64,000 nucleotides of DNA from Aphanothece sp. CMT-3BRIN-NPC111 (GCA_019359765.1 JAHHGU010000024.1:1-64000); one strand, 5' to 3'. Positions 20,501 through 29,086 are shown, counted from the first letter of the stretch. Made by a program: numbers and translations. Notes: generated by a model from the sequence alone, not told the origin.

Positions 20501-21766
20501 AAGAAGTTGCCAGATTACATGGTGCCTTCAGCTTTTGTAGTGTTAGATTTTCTGCCGCTAACGCCTAATGGCAAAATTGATCGCCGTGCCATACCTGATG
20601 AGCCAACTAACCAATCAATAGATCAAGCCTGCGTTGAGCCTCGGACTCCTATAGAATCAACACTGGCAGAAATCTGGGCTGAAGTCCTTAACCTGGAACG
20701 TGTAGGTATTAACGACAACTTCTTCGACTTGGGAGGAGATTCACTGCTAGCTATACGCCTCATAGATAGGATACACAAGCAGTTTGAGCGGGAGTTGCCC
20801 CTGTCTGCCCTATTTTTGACTCCAACTGTTGCAGGTCTAGCAAGAATTCTATCTCCAGGAGCAGATTCTCTGCCTTGGTCTCCCTTAGTTGCGATTCAGC
20901 CTCATGGGTCAAATCCACCTTTCTTCTGTGTCCATCCTATTTTTGGTGTTGTCTTTCCTTATTACGAATTGGCATATCATTTGGGAACAGACCAACCATT
21001 TTACGGATTACAACCCAAAGGGCTAGACGGAGAAAGTCCGCCATTAACTCGCATAGAGGACATGGCTGCTCACTACATTGAGGCGTTGCGCGTGGTGCAG
21101 CCGAAAGGACCTTATTTTTTAGGAGGCTGGTCTTTCGGAGGTTTGGTGGCTTTTGAGATGGCTCAACAGCTGCAAAGAGCGGGACATCAAGTGGCTTTAC
21201 TCGCTTTACTTGACACCCAAGCCCCAGTCTCAGCTAATCAACCGTCCTTCGGAGATGGTTTAAAGTTTCTACTTAGCACAGTAAGGCGAGATATATGGCC
21301 TTTTCTGGTAGATTACTTTTACCTAGCGATCGCTCCCAAGCAGCATCAAAGCGATACGCGGTCAAGCCACACGCTGCACGAACGTTTGCAGAATATCCTT
21401 CAACAGCTCAGAACCAATCTGTCGTGGAACTCCATTGTCGGACAGGCAGTTATAGCTAACCTTATGCCTCAAGAGACTAGGCTGCGGATGTTAAACGAGC
21501 TAACCATTAGCTCAATGTTGCGTGTCTTCCATGCCCACAGTCAAGCAACCCTCAGCTACGTGCCTCAGGTCTACAAAAATCGAATTACACTTTTCACCAC
21601 CAGCGAACAATCCGGGAAAGCTCATCAACACCCAAGCTGGGGCTGGAGCGAGTTAGCAGGGGGAGGGTTGGAAGTTCATAGGGTTCCTGGCAACCACCTT
21701 AGTATGCTTAAACACCCCCACATCCAAGTTCTCAGTGAACAGCTAAAGGCGTGCTTGCAGAAGTAA
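17585..21766 (+). CDS. single-module nonribosomal peptide synthetase, C-A-T-TE
   Basis: A 1393-residue enzyme. The condensation domain spans about residues 47-480 with the catalytic HHIVADG at 180-186. The adenylation domain (about 535-1015) has TSGSTGKPKG from 669 and NAYGPTEATVW. The carrier domain attaches phosphopantetheine at Ser1053 in LGGDSL. The type I thioesterase has nucleophile Ser1183 in GWSFGG and His1371 in the GNHLS segment. Aligned by eye to GrsA, the specificity residues read D713-A714-F717-A-I-A-A-V-W. These resemble Phe-type pockets, so an aromatic or hydrophobic substrate is a weak guess. There is no upstream module, so the condensation domain must take an acyl or peptide donor in trans. 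The gene ends 132 bp before a lanthipeptide precursor gene. An alternative ATG is at 17645. Confidence 0.95.
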   Translation: MGSTERYAIATIPESKNCPNMSHNLVETCLTADDESFNIEQEAEVFVFPASFAQQRLWFLHQLVPGNAFYNVGCAIHLTGSLNLTALEQAFNTIVRRHESLRTTFVMVEGEPMQVIAPALSISLPAIDLGKLSATERETEVRRLAIQEAKRTFDLGKGPLLRLTLLQLSETEHVLLLNLHHIVADGWSIGVLIRELGTLYTAFVSLDAKFPVSTSLPELPIQYADFAEWQRQLLQDEVLETQLAYWRQQLNNLSVLNLPTDRLRPAIQTFQGAKQFLQLPLSLSKMLEALSQREGVTLFITLLAAFQTLLYRYTGQEDIAVGSPIANRNRSEVEGLIGFFVNSLVLRTYLGGNPTFIELLERVKQVALGAYAHQDLPFEKLVEELHPERDLSRNPLFQVSFTLQNTPVEVLKLPELKLKLLDFDPGTAKLDLEFHLWQDKEGIRGEVVYSTDLFDDITINRMLEHFTTLLSGIVANPEQRLGELPILTKAEDHQLLIELTPNKSSLKQENIKIEPYFHHLFEAQVEQTPNAIAVVFEDQPLTYDELNIWANQLAHYLQKLGVIPDAIVGICIERSVEMIVGLLGILKAGGAYLPLDPAYPQERLNLMLEEAKVAVLLTQQQFVERFAPQELSIVCLDNEKEANVYAQHSKENPTSSVIADNLAYIIYTSGSTGKPKGVQIEHRGLYNLAEAQIDTFNLQPSDRVLQFASLSFDASIFEIVMALGTGATLYLAKKEFLLPGQALIQLLRDRAITHVTLPPAVLAVLPKEELPALQTIIAAGEFCSQDIVKHWAVGRRFFNAYGPTEATVWSTVAEISDRSSKPPIGRAIANTQVYILDEYLQPVPIGIRGELYIGGEGLARGYLNRPDLTAEKFIPHPFSEKQGARLYKTGDLARYRSDGNIEFLGRIDEQVKIRGFRIELGEIEAVLSQHPSIKETVVIAREKVSGDKRLVAYIVPNPHLTFTIIQLRDFLKKKLPDYMVPSAFVVLDFLPLTPNGKIDRRAIPDEPTNQSIDQACVEPRTPIESTLAEIWAEVLNLERVGINDNFFDLGGDSLLAIRLIDRIHKQFERELPLSALFLTPTVAGLARILSPGADSLPWSPLVAIQPHGSNPPFFCVHPIFGVVFPYYELAYHLGTDQPFYGLQPKGLDGESPPLTRIEDMAAHYIEALRVVQPKGPYFLGGWSFGGLVAFEMAQQLQRAGHQVALLALLDTQAPVSANQPSFGDGLKFLLSTVRRDIWPFLVDYFYLAIAPKQHQSDTRSSHTLHERLQNILQQLRTNLSWNSIVGQAVIANLMPQETRLRMLNELTISSMLRVFHAHSQATLSYVPQVYKNRITLFTTSEQSGKAHQHPSWGWSELAGGGLEVHRVPGNHLSMLKHPHIQVLSEQLKACLQK

Positions 21767-21898
21767 CGATTTGTATAAATTCTTACTTTTTCTGGAATGC
21801 GGCATTTTTGTGGTGGAGTCTTATATCGATGAACTCACACGTTGAAATTGGGTAGTGAGTTCGATAGACAAAGAACACAAAAATACAGGAGTACACCC

Positions 21899-22183
21899 AT
21901 GCTTAATCAGCTCAAAGAACTACTACAAGACCCCGAACTGCAACAGAAAGTCAAAGCAGCGGCTAACCAAGAAGAAGCAATCAACCTGCTGACAAGCGCC
22001 GGTGCAAAAAAAGGCCACAACTTCACGACTGAAGAGGTGTCTCAAGCGCTGGCAGAGTTAACGTCCGTGAAATCCAACGAACTGGGTGAGGAAGAATTAC
22101 TTAATGTTAGTGGAGGACGGGCGGGGGCTAGCCACGACCATATGTCATGTTGTAGCGATTGCCCTTCCTGCCGAGAGTTTTGA
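21899..22183 (+). CDS. Nif11-leader lanthipeptide precursor 1
   Basis: A 94-residue RiPP precursor. Residues 1-73 form a Nif11-type helical leader starting MLNQLKELLQD and ending in a double-glycine-type site, LLNVSGG. The predicted 21-residue core begins RAGASHDH and holds MSCCSDCPSC: four Cys and four Ser, the raw material for lanthionine rings. The start at 21899 has AGGAG nine bases upstream; the frame extends further 5' but that part lacks family similarity. The leader is nearly identical to that of the precursor at 25082. The stop codon falls at the edge of a dispersed repeat (22182-22235), so the REF tail of the core may be repeat-derived. Confidence 0.9.
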   Translation: MLNQLKELLQDPELQQKVKAAANQEEAINLLTSAGAKKGHNFTTEEVSQALAELTSVKSNELGEEELLNVSGGRAGASHDHMSCCSDCPSCREF

Positions 22184-22235
22184 CGACGTGAAATTTGGTT
22201 CAGCCTCGTCCCACTATCCAGGGCGAGGTCAATCT
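22182..22235. repeat. dispersed hairpin repeat, copy 1
   Basis: Begins TGACGACGTGAAATTTGGTT and contains a CCTCGTCCC / GGGCGAGG hairpin. A near-identical copy is at 36877-36932. The GTGAAAT start is shared with the IS left end at 53174. It overlaps the stop codon of precursor 1. Confidence 0.75.
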
Positions 22236-22255
22236 CAAATCGTTGATATTTGGCA

Positions 22256-22404
22256 CTAAGAGCCTATCCTACAAATCAGTTCCAGTGGGCCAATACGTAC
22301 TTGTATCTGTGTTCATCCGTGTTTACCTGTGGTTAAAAACATCTTAAAACCACTTTTGGATAGGTTCTAAGGCTCGTTTCGCCCCTCAGTCCGAGGGGCG
22401 AAAA
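22256..22404. repeat. hairpins between precursor 1 and the 662-residue gene
   Basis: A TATCTGTGTTCATCCGTG block near 22302 resembles the repeat at 35225. A perfect 11-bp stem, TTTCGCCCCTC / GAGGGGCGAAA, lies at 22377-22403, 34 bases before the next start codon. It lacks a T run on either strand, so it is probably not a simple terminator. Confidence 0.6.
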
Positions 22405-22437
22405 ATACCTTGATACAATTCGCTCTCAATCCAAAAT

Positions 22438-24426
22438 ATGGACAAAGCCTATTCTTTTACCAAAAAAATCCAGGAACTAGCAACAGAACAAGAGCAAACA
22501 CCATATGAAGAAGCTTTTGAAGATATCAAAGAATTTTTAATAGCAGAGGAAGAAATAAAGTTTTATGTTGCTGGCACCAATAACTATGGTCATCAGGCAT
22601 CAACAATCAACGCTCTTTATGTAATTCTAGAAATTCTGGGCGATATAGAAAAAACGATAAGAGTCATTTATGATGAAGATAGTGAAAAATCTGTATGGCT
22701 AAAGCTCGTAACTTTAATTCCAGGTTTACCGAAAGAATTTACGGAAAACCTTGCCTTAAAAAAAGGCAATATAACTATTTTATTTAATACCTATACAAAA
22801 TATAGCGAATCTCAGCCAATTACCACAAGTCTTTGCATTTGTGGTGCGTTTGACGAGCCTGTAAAAAAGTTTGAGGAAACCAACCATACTTTTATAAAGC
22901 AATTATTTGTTGACTTTTTTTTAGTACTTCAACCTTTCCGCTGGACAGAGTTGAATGCCAAACATGCCTATTTCGATAGGAATGACAAACTTATTGCGGA
23001 TCTAGAAAATTCGGAATACTGCGGTCAGGAAATTGTCGATCGAGGCTATTATATAAAACGTCCTCAACTAACTGATGAAGATTGGAAATATTTTGAAAAT
23101 CAAGATAATAGAAAAGCTGGCTGTGTAAGGGCAATAGAAGAATTTTGTCAACCAAAGACAAAAGTAAATACGTGTCCTATTTATTTTTCGTCAGGTAGAA
23201 ATTATGCACGACCTCAAGTTATCCTGTTTAATCTGATTAATGGAATACTGAAAGCAAAAGAATCGGACGATTCATTTAAAAGACCGACAATCATTGTGAT
23301 GCTGGGATATTTACCAAACAAGTTTTATCAAGCACTTCAGAAAATAATACAAGGACAACTATGTGAGGTAAAGTGTGGCGTGGAACGATTTCCAACTTAC
23401 GTCCAACTAAAATATTCATTAGAAGCCCTAGATCCGGAAGATTTCCCTAAACTGAAACAATATTTGGAAAAGTATTCTCACCAATTTGCTAAAATTTCGC
23501 TACAGCCAATCGAGGAAATGAATCAAGAAAAAATTGCTCAAAAACTTCAAAGCATGACTAACGAGGATATCTTAATATTACCTTTAGGAAATTTAGTTAT
23601 TTCAACCAGTGGCATACCAAGAAATGTATTCAATTATATTTTTTCACTTTCTACCCTTCCTTGTGCGTTTGAAGGTAAAGGAAGTGCAAGTTTAGTACTA
23701 AATATGGGTATTCCTTATTTTCATCTACTTTCTATAGATCTAATGGTGAAAAATGAAGATATATATAAAGTTCAACTATACCCTACTATACCCTTGGGTT
23801 CGCCTCAGTCAGAGATTATTCCTATTCGCTGTCATAACTCCTCTGTACAGTTAACTACTACCCTTCAGAAGTGGGAAATTAGTCTTAGTAATGGAGAATA
23901 TCTTCCATCTGAATATATTGGAGATTTTATTGCTGATTCTTGTGGCAGTGATAAAAGTAATGACTACTATACATACTTTAAAGAATTAGGCAATTTTTAT
24001 AACGATATAAAAAACGATAAATTAATAAATGCATTACTAAATCTACGAAAAGTAGCGCTTGATTTTTTGCAAGAACAAATAATGGTTGCAGAGCAAATCG
24101 TAAAAAACATAACTTATAAAAAGAATGAATTAGAGCAGGTATTAAACGATTTTAATTTTAAATTAAAAATTCCTGTTTCTAAACTAGAGAACCTAACCAA
24201 GCGGATGCAAGATCTAAATCACATTTTAGATAAGTTAGGATTTTATAGTAACCAAATAGATACAAACAATTTAAAATTGATTTCTACAATGGATATTATC
24301 AGGGAATGGCAAAAGTCAAAAGTTTTAGAACAATTAGAAGAGGAGCAAAAGTTTTTTGAAAATATCTCAGTGATATCTATAGAGGAAATAATTAAGCTAG
24401 ATGATATTGGCACTTGCGAAAGCTAA
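22438..24426 (+). CDS. unrecognised 662-residue protein in the lanthipeptide cluster, possible GT-B-like enzyme
   Basis: I do not recognise this protein. Near residue 40 is IKFYVAGTNNYGHQAST, a beta strand followed by a Gly/His-rich loop. Residues about 385-430 read LPLGNLVISTSGIPRNVF...CAFEGKGSASLVLNMGIPY, reminiscent of the C-terminal nucleotide-sugar half of GT-B glycosyltransferases (Gly-rich loop, Glu, helix). A Lys/Glu/Leu-rich probable coiled coil occupies about 540-650. There is no signal peptide or membrane segment. The gene is clearly more AT-rich than its neighbours and contains no HIP1 octamer, suggesting a separate origin. Its place between two lanthipeptide precursors hints at a tailoring role. 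The glycosyltransferase idea is inference only. Confidence 0.75.
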   Translation: MDKAYSFTKKIQELATEQEQTPYEEAFEDIKEFLIAEEEIKFYVAGTNNYGHQASTINALYVILEILGDIEKTIRVIYDEDSEKSVWLKLVTLIPGLPKEFTENLALKKGNITILFNTYTKYSESQPITTSLCICGAFDEPVKKFEETNHTFIKQLFVDFFLVLQPFRWTELNAKHAYFDRNDKLIADLENSEYCGQEIVDRGYYIKRPQLTDEDWKYFENQDNRKAGCVRAIEEFCQPKTKVNTCPIYFSSGRNYARPQVILFNLINGILKAKESDDSFKRPTIIVMLGYLPNKFYQALQKIIQGQLCEVKCGVERFPTYVQLKYSLEALDPEDFPKLKQYLEKYSHQFAKISLQPIEEMNQEKIAQKLQSMTNEDILILPLGNLVISTSGIPRNVFNYIFSLSTLPCAFEGKGSASLVLNMGIPYFHLLSIDLMVKNEDIYKVQLYPTIPLGSPQSEIIPIRCHNSSVQLTTTLQKWEISLSNGEYLPSEYIGDFIADSCGSDKSNDYYTYFKELGNFYNDIKNDKLINALLNLRKVALDFLQEQIMVAEQIVKNITYKKNELEQVLNDFNFKLKIPVSKLENLTKRMQDLNHILDKLGFYSNQIDTNNLKLISTMDIIREWQKSKVLEQLEEEQKFFENISVISIEEIIKLDDIGTCES

Positions 24427-25081
24427 AGTAATTTAAGGAAGAAAAGATCGCCAAAACCATGTAAACAGAAACAGTCTTTTAAATTTTATACCGATCTTAC
24501 AGCGCTTTGCATCTAACAGGAGTACACCCCTCCCCAACCCTCCCCTTAGTAAGGAGAGGGTTGGGGAGGGGTCTTTCTGTACTTCACCAACTTGCAATCT
24601 GCTGTATATCCGCTGCCTGCAATCATTTTATAGCAAATTCGGGTTCGATATCCCCTTGTTGAACAACCAGCGCAATTTTGTAGAGACGTTCTGGTGAAAA
24701 ATCTCTATGACTAGGAATCAAATGGGAGTTATATAAGCAAATTTGGTATTACCTAGTAATAGTACTACTTTTAATAAAGGTTAGGGTAAATAATCAACAT
24801 TTTTTTATATTTTGGTTTTAAGTAAAAACACTTATTTATTGAGAGGATGGGTATTATGCTTTTTATTGGCAGCTTGTCAAAAATATTATTTGCTATCCTG
24901 AATAAAGTGCGGAATGTAGGCGGAGAGTTTTGTAGTTAACGTTGTCAAATAAGTCTTGGTTGTTTATGATTGCTTACCCCAAATCAATCACCACGCAAAC
25001 ATGACACAGAGGTTACATCACTAAGCACAACCTCTGCCATTAAACCCAACTACAAATTCAACAAGTAAGGAAAATACACCC
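24427..25081. other. intergenic region upstream of precursor 2
   Basis: 655 bases without a credible gene. It contains the strong hairpin listed at 24526-24572, an AGAGACGTTCTGGTG remnant near 24681 resembling the palindrome at 8527, and AT-rich leader sequence before precursor 2. The promoter of precursor 2 presumably lies here. Confidence 0.6.
24526..24572. repeat. long perfect hairpin
   Basis: Arms ACCCCTCCCCAACCCTC and GAGGGTTGGGGAGGGGT pair perfectly over 17 bp, and an inner CCTT/AAGG extends the stem. This is a common dispersed cyanobacterial palindrome type. TCTTTCTG follows, so it might also end the transcript of the 662-residue gene. Confidence 0.75.
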
Positions 25082-25372
25082 ATGCTTAATCAGATCAAAG
25101 AACTACTGCAAGACTCCCAACTGCAACAAAAAGTTAAAGCAGCTGCTAACCAAGAAGAAGCCATCAATTTGTTAACGAGCGCTGGTTCAGAAAAGGGCTA
25201 CAACTTGAGTACTGAAGAGGTGTCTCAAGCGCTGGCAGAGGTAACATCTGGGAAATCCAACGAATTGAGTGAGGAGGAATTACTCACTGTTAGTGGAGGG
25301 ATGCGGGCTGACACTGGACACTCACATATGTCGTGTTGTACCGATTGTCCTTCTGGAGGTGGTTCGTGTTGA
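25082..25372 (+). CDS. Nif11-leader lanthipeptide precursor 2
   Basis: A 96-residue RiPP precursor, paralogous to the one at 21899. The 73-residue Nif11-type leader ends LLTVSGG. The 23-residue core begins MRADTGHSH, then MSCCTDCPS, and ends GGGSC, with four Cys and six Ser/Thr. Both cores share the HxHMSCC[S/T]DCPS pattern but differ at the end, so the ring nearest the C-terminus should differ. ATG start with AAGGA upstream; the bases ATACACCC just before the ATG are nearly the same as at precursor 1, showing that the leader and its translation signal were duplicated together. LanM is encoded 402 bp downstream. Confidence 0.92.
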   Translation: MLNQIKELLQDSQLQQKVKAAANQEEAINLLTSAGSEKGYNLSTEEVSQALAEVTSGKSNELSEEELLTVSGGMRADTGHSHMSCCTDCPSGGGSC

Positions 25373-25506
25373 GATATTTTTATTTGTTGCATTGTAGCCT
25401 AAACAGATAAAGTCGTCTCTTAAAGACTCTTCTTACACGCAACTGCTTCAATTTCATTTGGATTGAGCAATTTCAGTACCTAGAACCAAGGTTTAATGCA
25501 CCAAGA

Positions 25507-25549
25507 GATTCCCCCTTCACCTTTATTACTGAGAAGGTTGGGGGGATTT
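25507..25549. repeat. imperfect hairpin after precursor 2
   Basis: GATTCCCCCTTCACCTT pairs imperfectly with AAGGTTGGGGGGATTT. It could attenuate or end the precursor transcript before lanM, as is often needed to make more precursor than enzyme; there is no clear T run. Confidence 0.5.
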
Positions 25550-25585
25550 CATCAGTTCAATGTGAGAAGGAGTTATTAGACTTTT

Positions 25586-25664
25586 TGCAAAAATCATAAT
25601 TTTGTTTTTGAAACGCAAAGGACGCAGAGGTATGCAGAGGATAAGTTGACTGGGAGCAAGAGGT
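25586..25664. repeat. dispersed CGCAGAGG-type repeat, copy 2
   Basis: Same order as copy 1 at 3716: TGCAAAAATCATAATTTTG, CGCAAAGGACGCAGAGG-type units, then GACTGGGAGCAAGA. It lies in the lanM leader. Confidence 0.8.
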
Positions 25665-25774
25665 ATATTGATGTTTAAAAAATGTCCCAAACTATTGGCG
25701 TTTAATCCAAGTAACGTAGCGTACACCAGAATTCATTCTCTCTTTATTTAGCCACCAATATCAGGAATTTACCT

Positions 25775-28700
25775 ATGACCGAACTACTTGTTCAATCTTC
25801 CAAGCAGATCGCTACAGCGGATTTAACCGCTATCGTTGCAAATGCTAGCTTTCTCTGGGAACGCCTTGATCCAGAGCGATTTGCGATCGCAGTTGATTTG
25901 GTTAATGAACAAGAAATTCACTCTCGCCTCGATCGCTGGTGTCAAGTTGTAGGACAAGGTAATTGGAATACCTTACAAAAACGCTTGCTGTGGGAAGGGT
26001 TAGACCTCGATACTATTCGTCCTCGATTGGGAACAGTGCAGTTCAATGCTACTGGGCAGCTGCCAGAATGGGCAGAAACTTTGCAGCAAATAATGCAAAC
26101 GGCAGCGGAATATAGCCCGGAACGGGAAATTTTGCTGCCGATTGACGCAGAAAATCCTTTTCCGTTTGAAGATATCCTTCTGCCGGCGATCGCACTTGCC
26201 AGACAGCAACTGTTAACTCGGCTTAATTCTGTACAGCTTACTGAAGACAGCCTGCCTTTATCGATGCTTTCAGAAGCTGCTTACCGTGACTTAGAGCGCG
26301 GCTTGATGAAACGATTGGCAGCGCTTTGTACTAAGACACTAGATTTTGAATTTTCTAAAGTTCGTTCGTTTGGTCAAAACTTGCTCGGCTTACTAGGGGT
26401 GGAAACAGAAGGCAGCAGTAAGACTCAGTACACTCAGTTCGTCAATAAACTCCTGGAAGATGGATTGCTAACATTTTTTCAGAAGTATCCAGTCCTGGGT
26501 CGGTTAGTAGCAACAGCCGTCAATTTTTGGGTAGAGTTCACTGCCGAGTTTCTCCAACGTCTGGCTGAGGATAGAACAGATATTAAACTAATTTTTGACT
26601 CAAAGATTAATAGTTTGGGCAAAGTAGCTAAAATCGAAACCGCCCTTTCTGACCCCCATAACCGAGGGCGAAGGGTAATTTTACTTACATTTGAGTCTGG
26701 ACTCAAACTTATTTATAAACCCAAAGATTTAGGGCTAGAGGTTGCATTTAACCAATTTTTGAATTGGTGCAATCAACATAGTCAGCTATTGGATTTCAAA
26801 GTCATCCAGGTGCTTAACCGAGATACCTACGGCTGGGTGGAATATGTTGAACACCAACCCTGTAGCGATGAAGCTGCTGCGGAACGCTTTTATCAGCGAG
26901 CCGGGATGTTGCTGTGTGTGATTTATGCCCTACGGGGAACAGATTGTCACCACGAAAACTTAATTGCTAGTGGCGAACATCTGGTGTTGGTAGATATGGA
27001 AACGTTGCTGCACCATGAAGCGAATTTGATCGACAACTCACCTAATGCCCAAGAGTTTGAGACAATAACACAACAGCAGTTCTGGGACTCTGTACTACGC
27101 ACCGGGCTTTTACCCCGTTGGGACTTTAGTGGCGATCGCCGTATTGCTTACGATATTAGCGGGTTGGGTAGCACAGATCATCAACAAGCTCCTCAGAAAA
27201 TGCCTCGCTGGCAGCTAATCAATACCGACGATATGCATCTACGCGATGAGCTTGTAGACTTGCCCATCGAGAAAAACGTGCCGCGCTTAGGCGAAATTGC
27301 CTTATCACCTAACAGTTATCAGGCACAAATCTCTGCTGGGTTCGAGCAGATGTATCGCTTCCTGATGGCACATAAGGACATATTACTGCTTCCAGAAAGT
27401 CCGTTAACTGCCATGCGGGATCAGCAAGTTCGTTTTGTCTTCCGCAACACACGAATCTACAGTAGTATCGTCCAAAAAACTTTGGCACCCAATTACTTCA
27501 AAAACGGGGTGGACTACAGCATTGAACTCGATTGCCTTAGTTGTGCCTTTCTCGTCGCTCAGGACAAACCCGATGCCTTGCCGATTTTGGGTGCAGAACT
27601 ACGAGCAATGGAACAGTTTGATATTCCATTTTTCACGGCGAATGCTAGCAATGATCAACTAAGTGTGAGTGGCGATTTATCCATTCCCGATTACTTTAAG
27701 CAACCCAGCTACCAGCACGCCTTGCACCAGTTACAGGCAATGGATGAGACTGATTTAGCTCGGCAAATAGCCATTATTCAAGGCTCCTTCCATGCGAAGG
27801 TGGCACAAAATTTAAGCCAGGAGAGCCAGCTATGGCAAGCTGAATCGTTACCGTTGCTGAGTTCGGAACAATTAATTGAGGAAGCTAGAGCGATCGCAAC
27901 TGTACTCGAAAAAACAGCGATTCCCGATCCCGATGGCAGTGTTAACTGGATCGGCTTAGGCTATGTGCATGAGGCAGAGCGATTCCGGCTGCAAGTGTTG
28001 GGCTACAACCTTTATGACGGACGCTGTGGAGTTGCCTTATTTCTCGCAGCACTATATAAAGTAGCCAAAGATCAACGCTCCCGCGATCTGGCATTAAGGA
28101 CGTTACAACCCTTACGTCGGCAGATGCAGGCTTTTGACCTAGAATTTCGGCAACGAATGGCTCGCTTTATGGGGATCGGTGGTGCATCCGGTTTGGGTTC
28201 CATGATCTATGGCTTCGTGAAGGTGAGCCAATTCCTGAACGATGAAACACTATTGTCAGATGCTCAAGCAATAGCAGAGTGGATAACACCAGAACTAATT
28301 GCTGCCGATACCAAGTTGGATGTTATGGGCGGCGCTGCGGGAGCTATTTTAGGGCTATTGTCCCTTTATGAGGTCACAGGGGAAGCAACAGTTTTAGAAA
28401 AGGCGATCGCTTGTGGACAACACTTACTCAATCATCAGATTAGCGACAAAGGTGCCCCCAAAGCTTGGCAAACCCTAAGTACAAAACCCTTAACTGGATT
28501 TTCTCACGGAGCCGCTGGAATCTCTTATGCCTTGCTGCGTCTCTACGCAGTGACTCAAGATCAAGCTTACTGCGAAGCCGCACTACAAGGCATCGAATAT
28601 GAACGCAGCGTCTTTTCCGCATCTCATGCCAACTGGCCAGATTTTCGGGGAGTAGAACTCAATCAGCCACCTACTTTCCCGGTTATATGGTGCCACGGCG

Positions 28701-29086
28701 CACCCGGCATTGGTTTGGGGCGCTTAGGCTGCATGGCGCTTGTCGATATCCCCGGAATTGAACGTGAAATTGAAATTGCCCTGCAAACTACTCAGAACTA
28801 TGGCTTGCAAGGCAGCGACCACCTCTGCTGTGGCAACTTAGGTCGGGTGGAGGTACTTTTAGTTGGTTCTCAACGCTCGTCCCGTGACGATTGGCGTCAG
28901 GTTGCTCTCCAGAATGCCACAAATGTTGTGGCTAGAGCTAATCGAACCGGAGCATATCAAATGTTTACTAGTTTAACTAGCTCCGTATTCCACCCCAGTT
29001 TATTCCGGGGCACAGCCGGGATTGGTTATGCCCTGCTGCGTCTAGCCTATCCAGAGACACTGCCTTCATTATTGCTGTGGGATTAA
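25775..29086 (+). CDS. lanM: class II lanthipeptide synthetase LanM, CCG-type
   Basis: A 1103-residue bifunctional enzyme that phosphorylates and eliminates Ser/Thr, then cyclises Cys onto the dehydro residues. The N-terminal DUF4135-type dehydratase has LKLIYKPKDLGLE near residue 315 and the kinase-like DCHHENLIASG at 390-400 followed by VDMETLLHHE. The C-terminal LanC-like cyclase (about 725-1100) has Gly-rich repeats SHGAAGISYALLRLY and FRGTAGIGYALLRLAY. Its zinc ligands are predicted as Cys973 (WCHG) and the pair Cys1018-Cys1019 (LCCG). The Cys in place of the usual final His is the ProcM-like three-Cys site linked to relaxed substrate range. Substrates are almost certainly the precursors at 21899 and 25082. 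No LanT gene follows. Confidence 0.95.
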   Translation: MTELLVQSSKQIATADLTAIVANASFLWERLDPERFAIAVDLVNEQEIHSRLDRWCQVVGQGNWNTLQKRLLWEGLDLDTIRPRLGTVQFNATGQLPEWAETLQQIMQTAAEYSPEREILLPIDAENPFPFEDILLPAIALARQQLLTRLNSVQLTEDSLPLSMLSEAAYRDLERGLMKRLAALCTKTLDFEFSKVRSFGQNLLGLLGVETEGSSKTQYTQFVNKLLEDGLLTFFQKYPVLGRLVATAVNFWVEFTAEFLQRLAEDRTDIKLIFDSKINSLGKVAKIETALSDPHNRGRRVILLTFESGLKLIYKPKDLGLEVAFNQFLNWCNQHSQLLDFKVIQVLNRDTYGWVEYVEHQPCSDEAAAERFYQRAGMLLCVIYALRGTDCHHENLIASGEHLVLVDMETLLHHEANLIDNSPNAQEFETITQQQFWDSVLRTGLLPRWDFSGDRRIAYDISGLGSTDHQQAPQKMPRWQLINTDDMHLRDELVDLPIEKNVPRLGEIALSPNSYQAQISAGFEQMYRFLMAHKDILLLPESPLTAMRDQQVRFVFRNTRIYSSIVQKTLAPNYFKNGVDYSIELDCLSCAFLVAQDKPDALPILGAELRAMEQFDIPFFTANASNDQLSVSGDLSIPDYFKQPSYQHALHQLQAMDETDLARQIAIIQGSFHAKVAQNLSQESQLWQAESLPLLSSEQLIEEARAIATVLEKTAIPDPDGSVNWIGLGYVHEAERFRLQVLGYNLYDGRCGVALFLAALYKVAKDQRSRDLALRTLQPLRRQMQAFDLEFRQRMARFMGIGGASGLGSMIYGFVKVSQFLNDETLLSDAQAIAEWITPELIAADTKLDVMGGAAGAILGLLSLYEVTGEATVLEKAIACGQHLLNHQISDKGAPKAWQTLSTKPLTGFSHGAAGISYALLRLYAVTQDQAYCEAALQGIEYERSVFSASHANWPDFRGVELNQPPTFPVIWCHGAPGIGLGRLGCMALVDIPGIEREIEIALQTTQNYGLQGSDHLCCGNLGRVEVLLVGSQRSSRDDWRQVALQNATNVVARANRTGAYQMFTSLTSSVFHPSLFRGTAGIGYALLRLAYPETLPSLLLWD

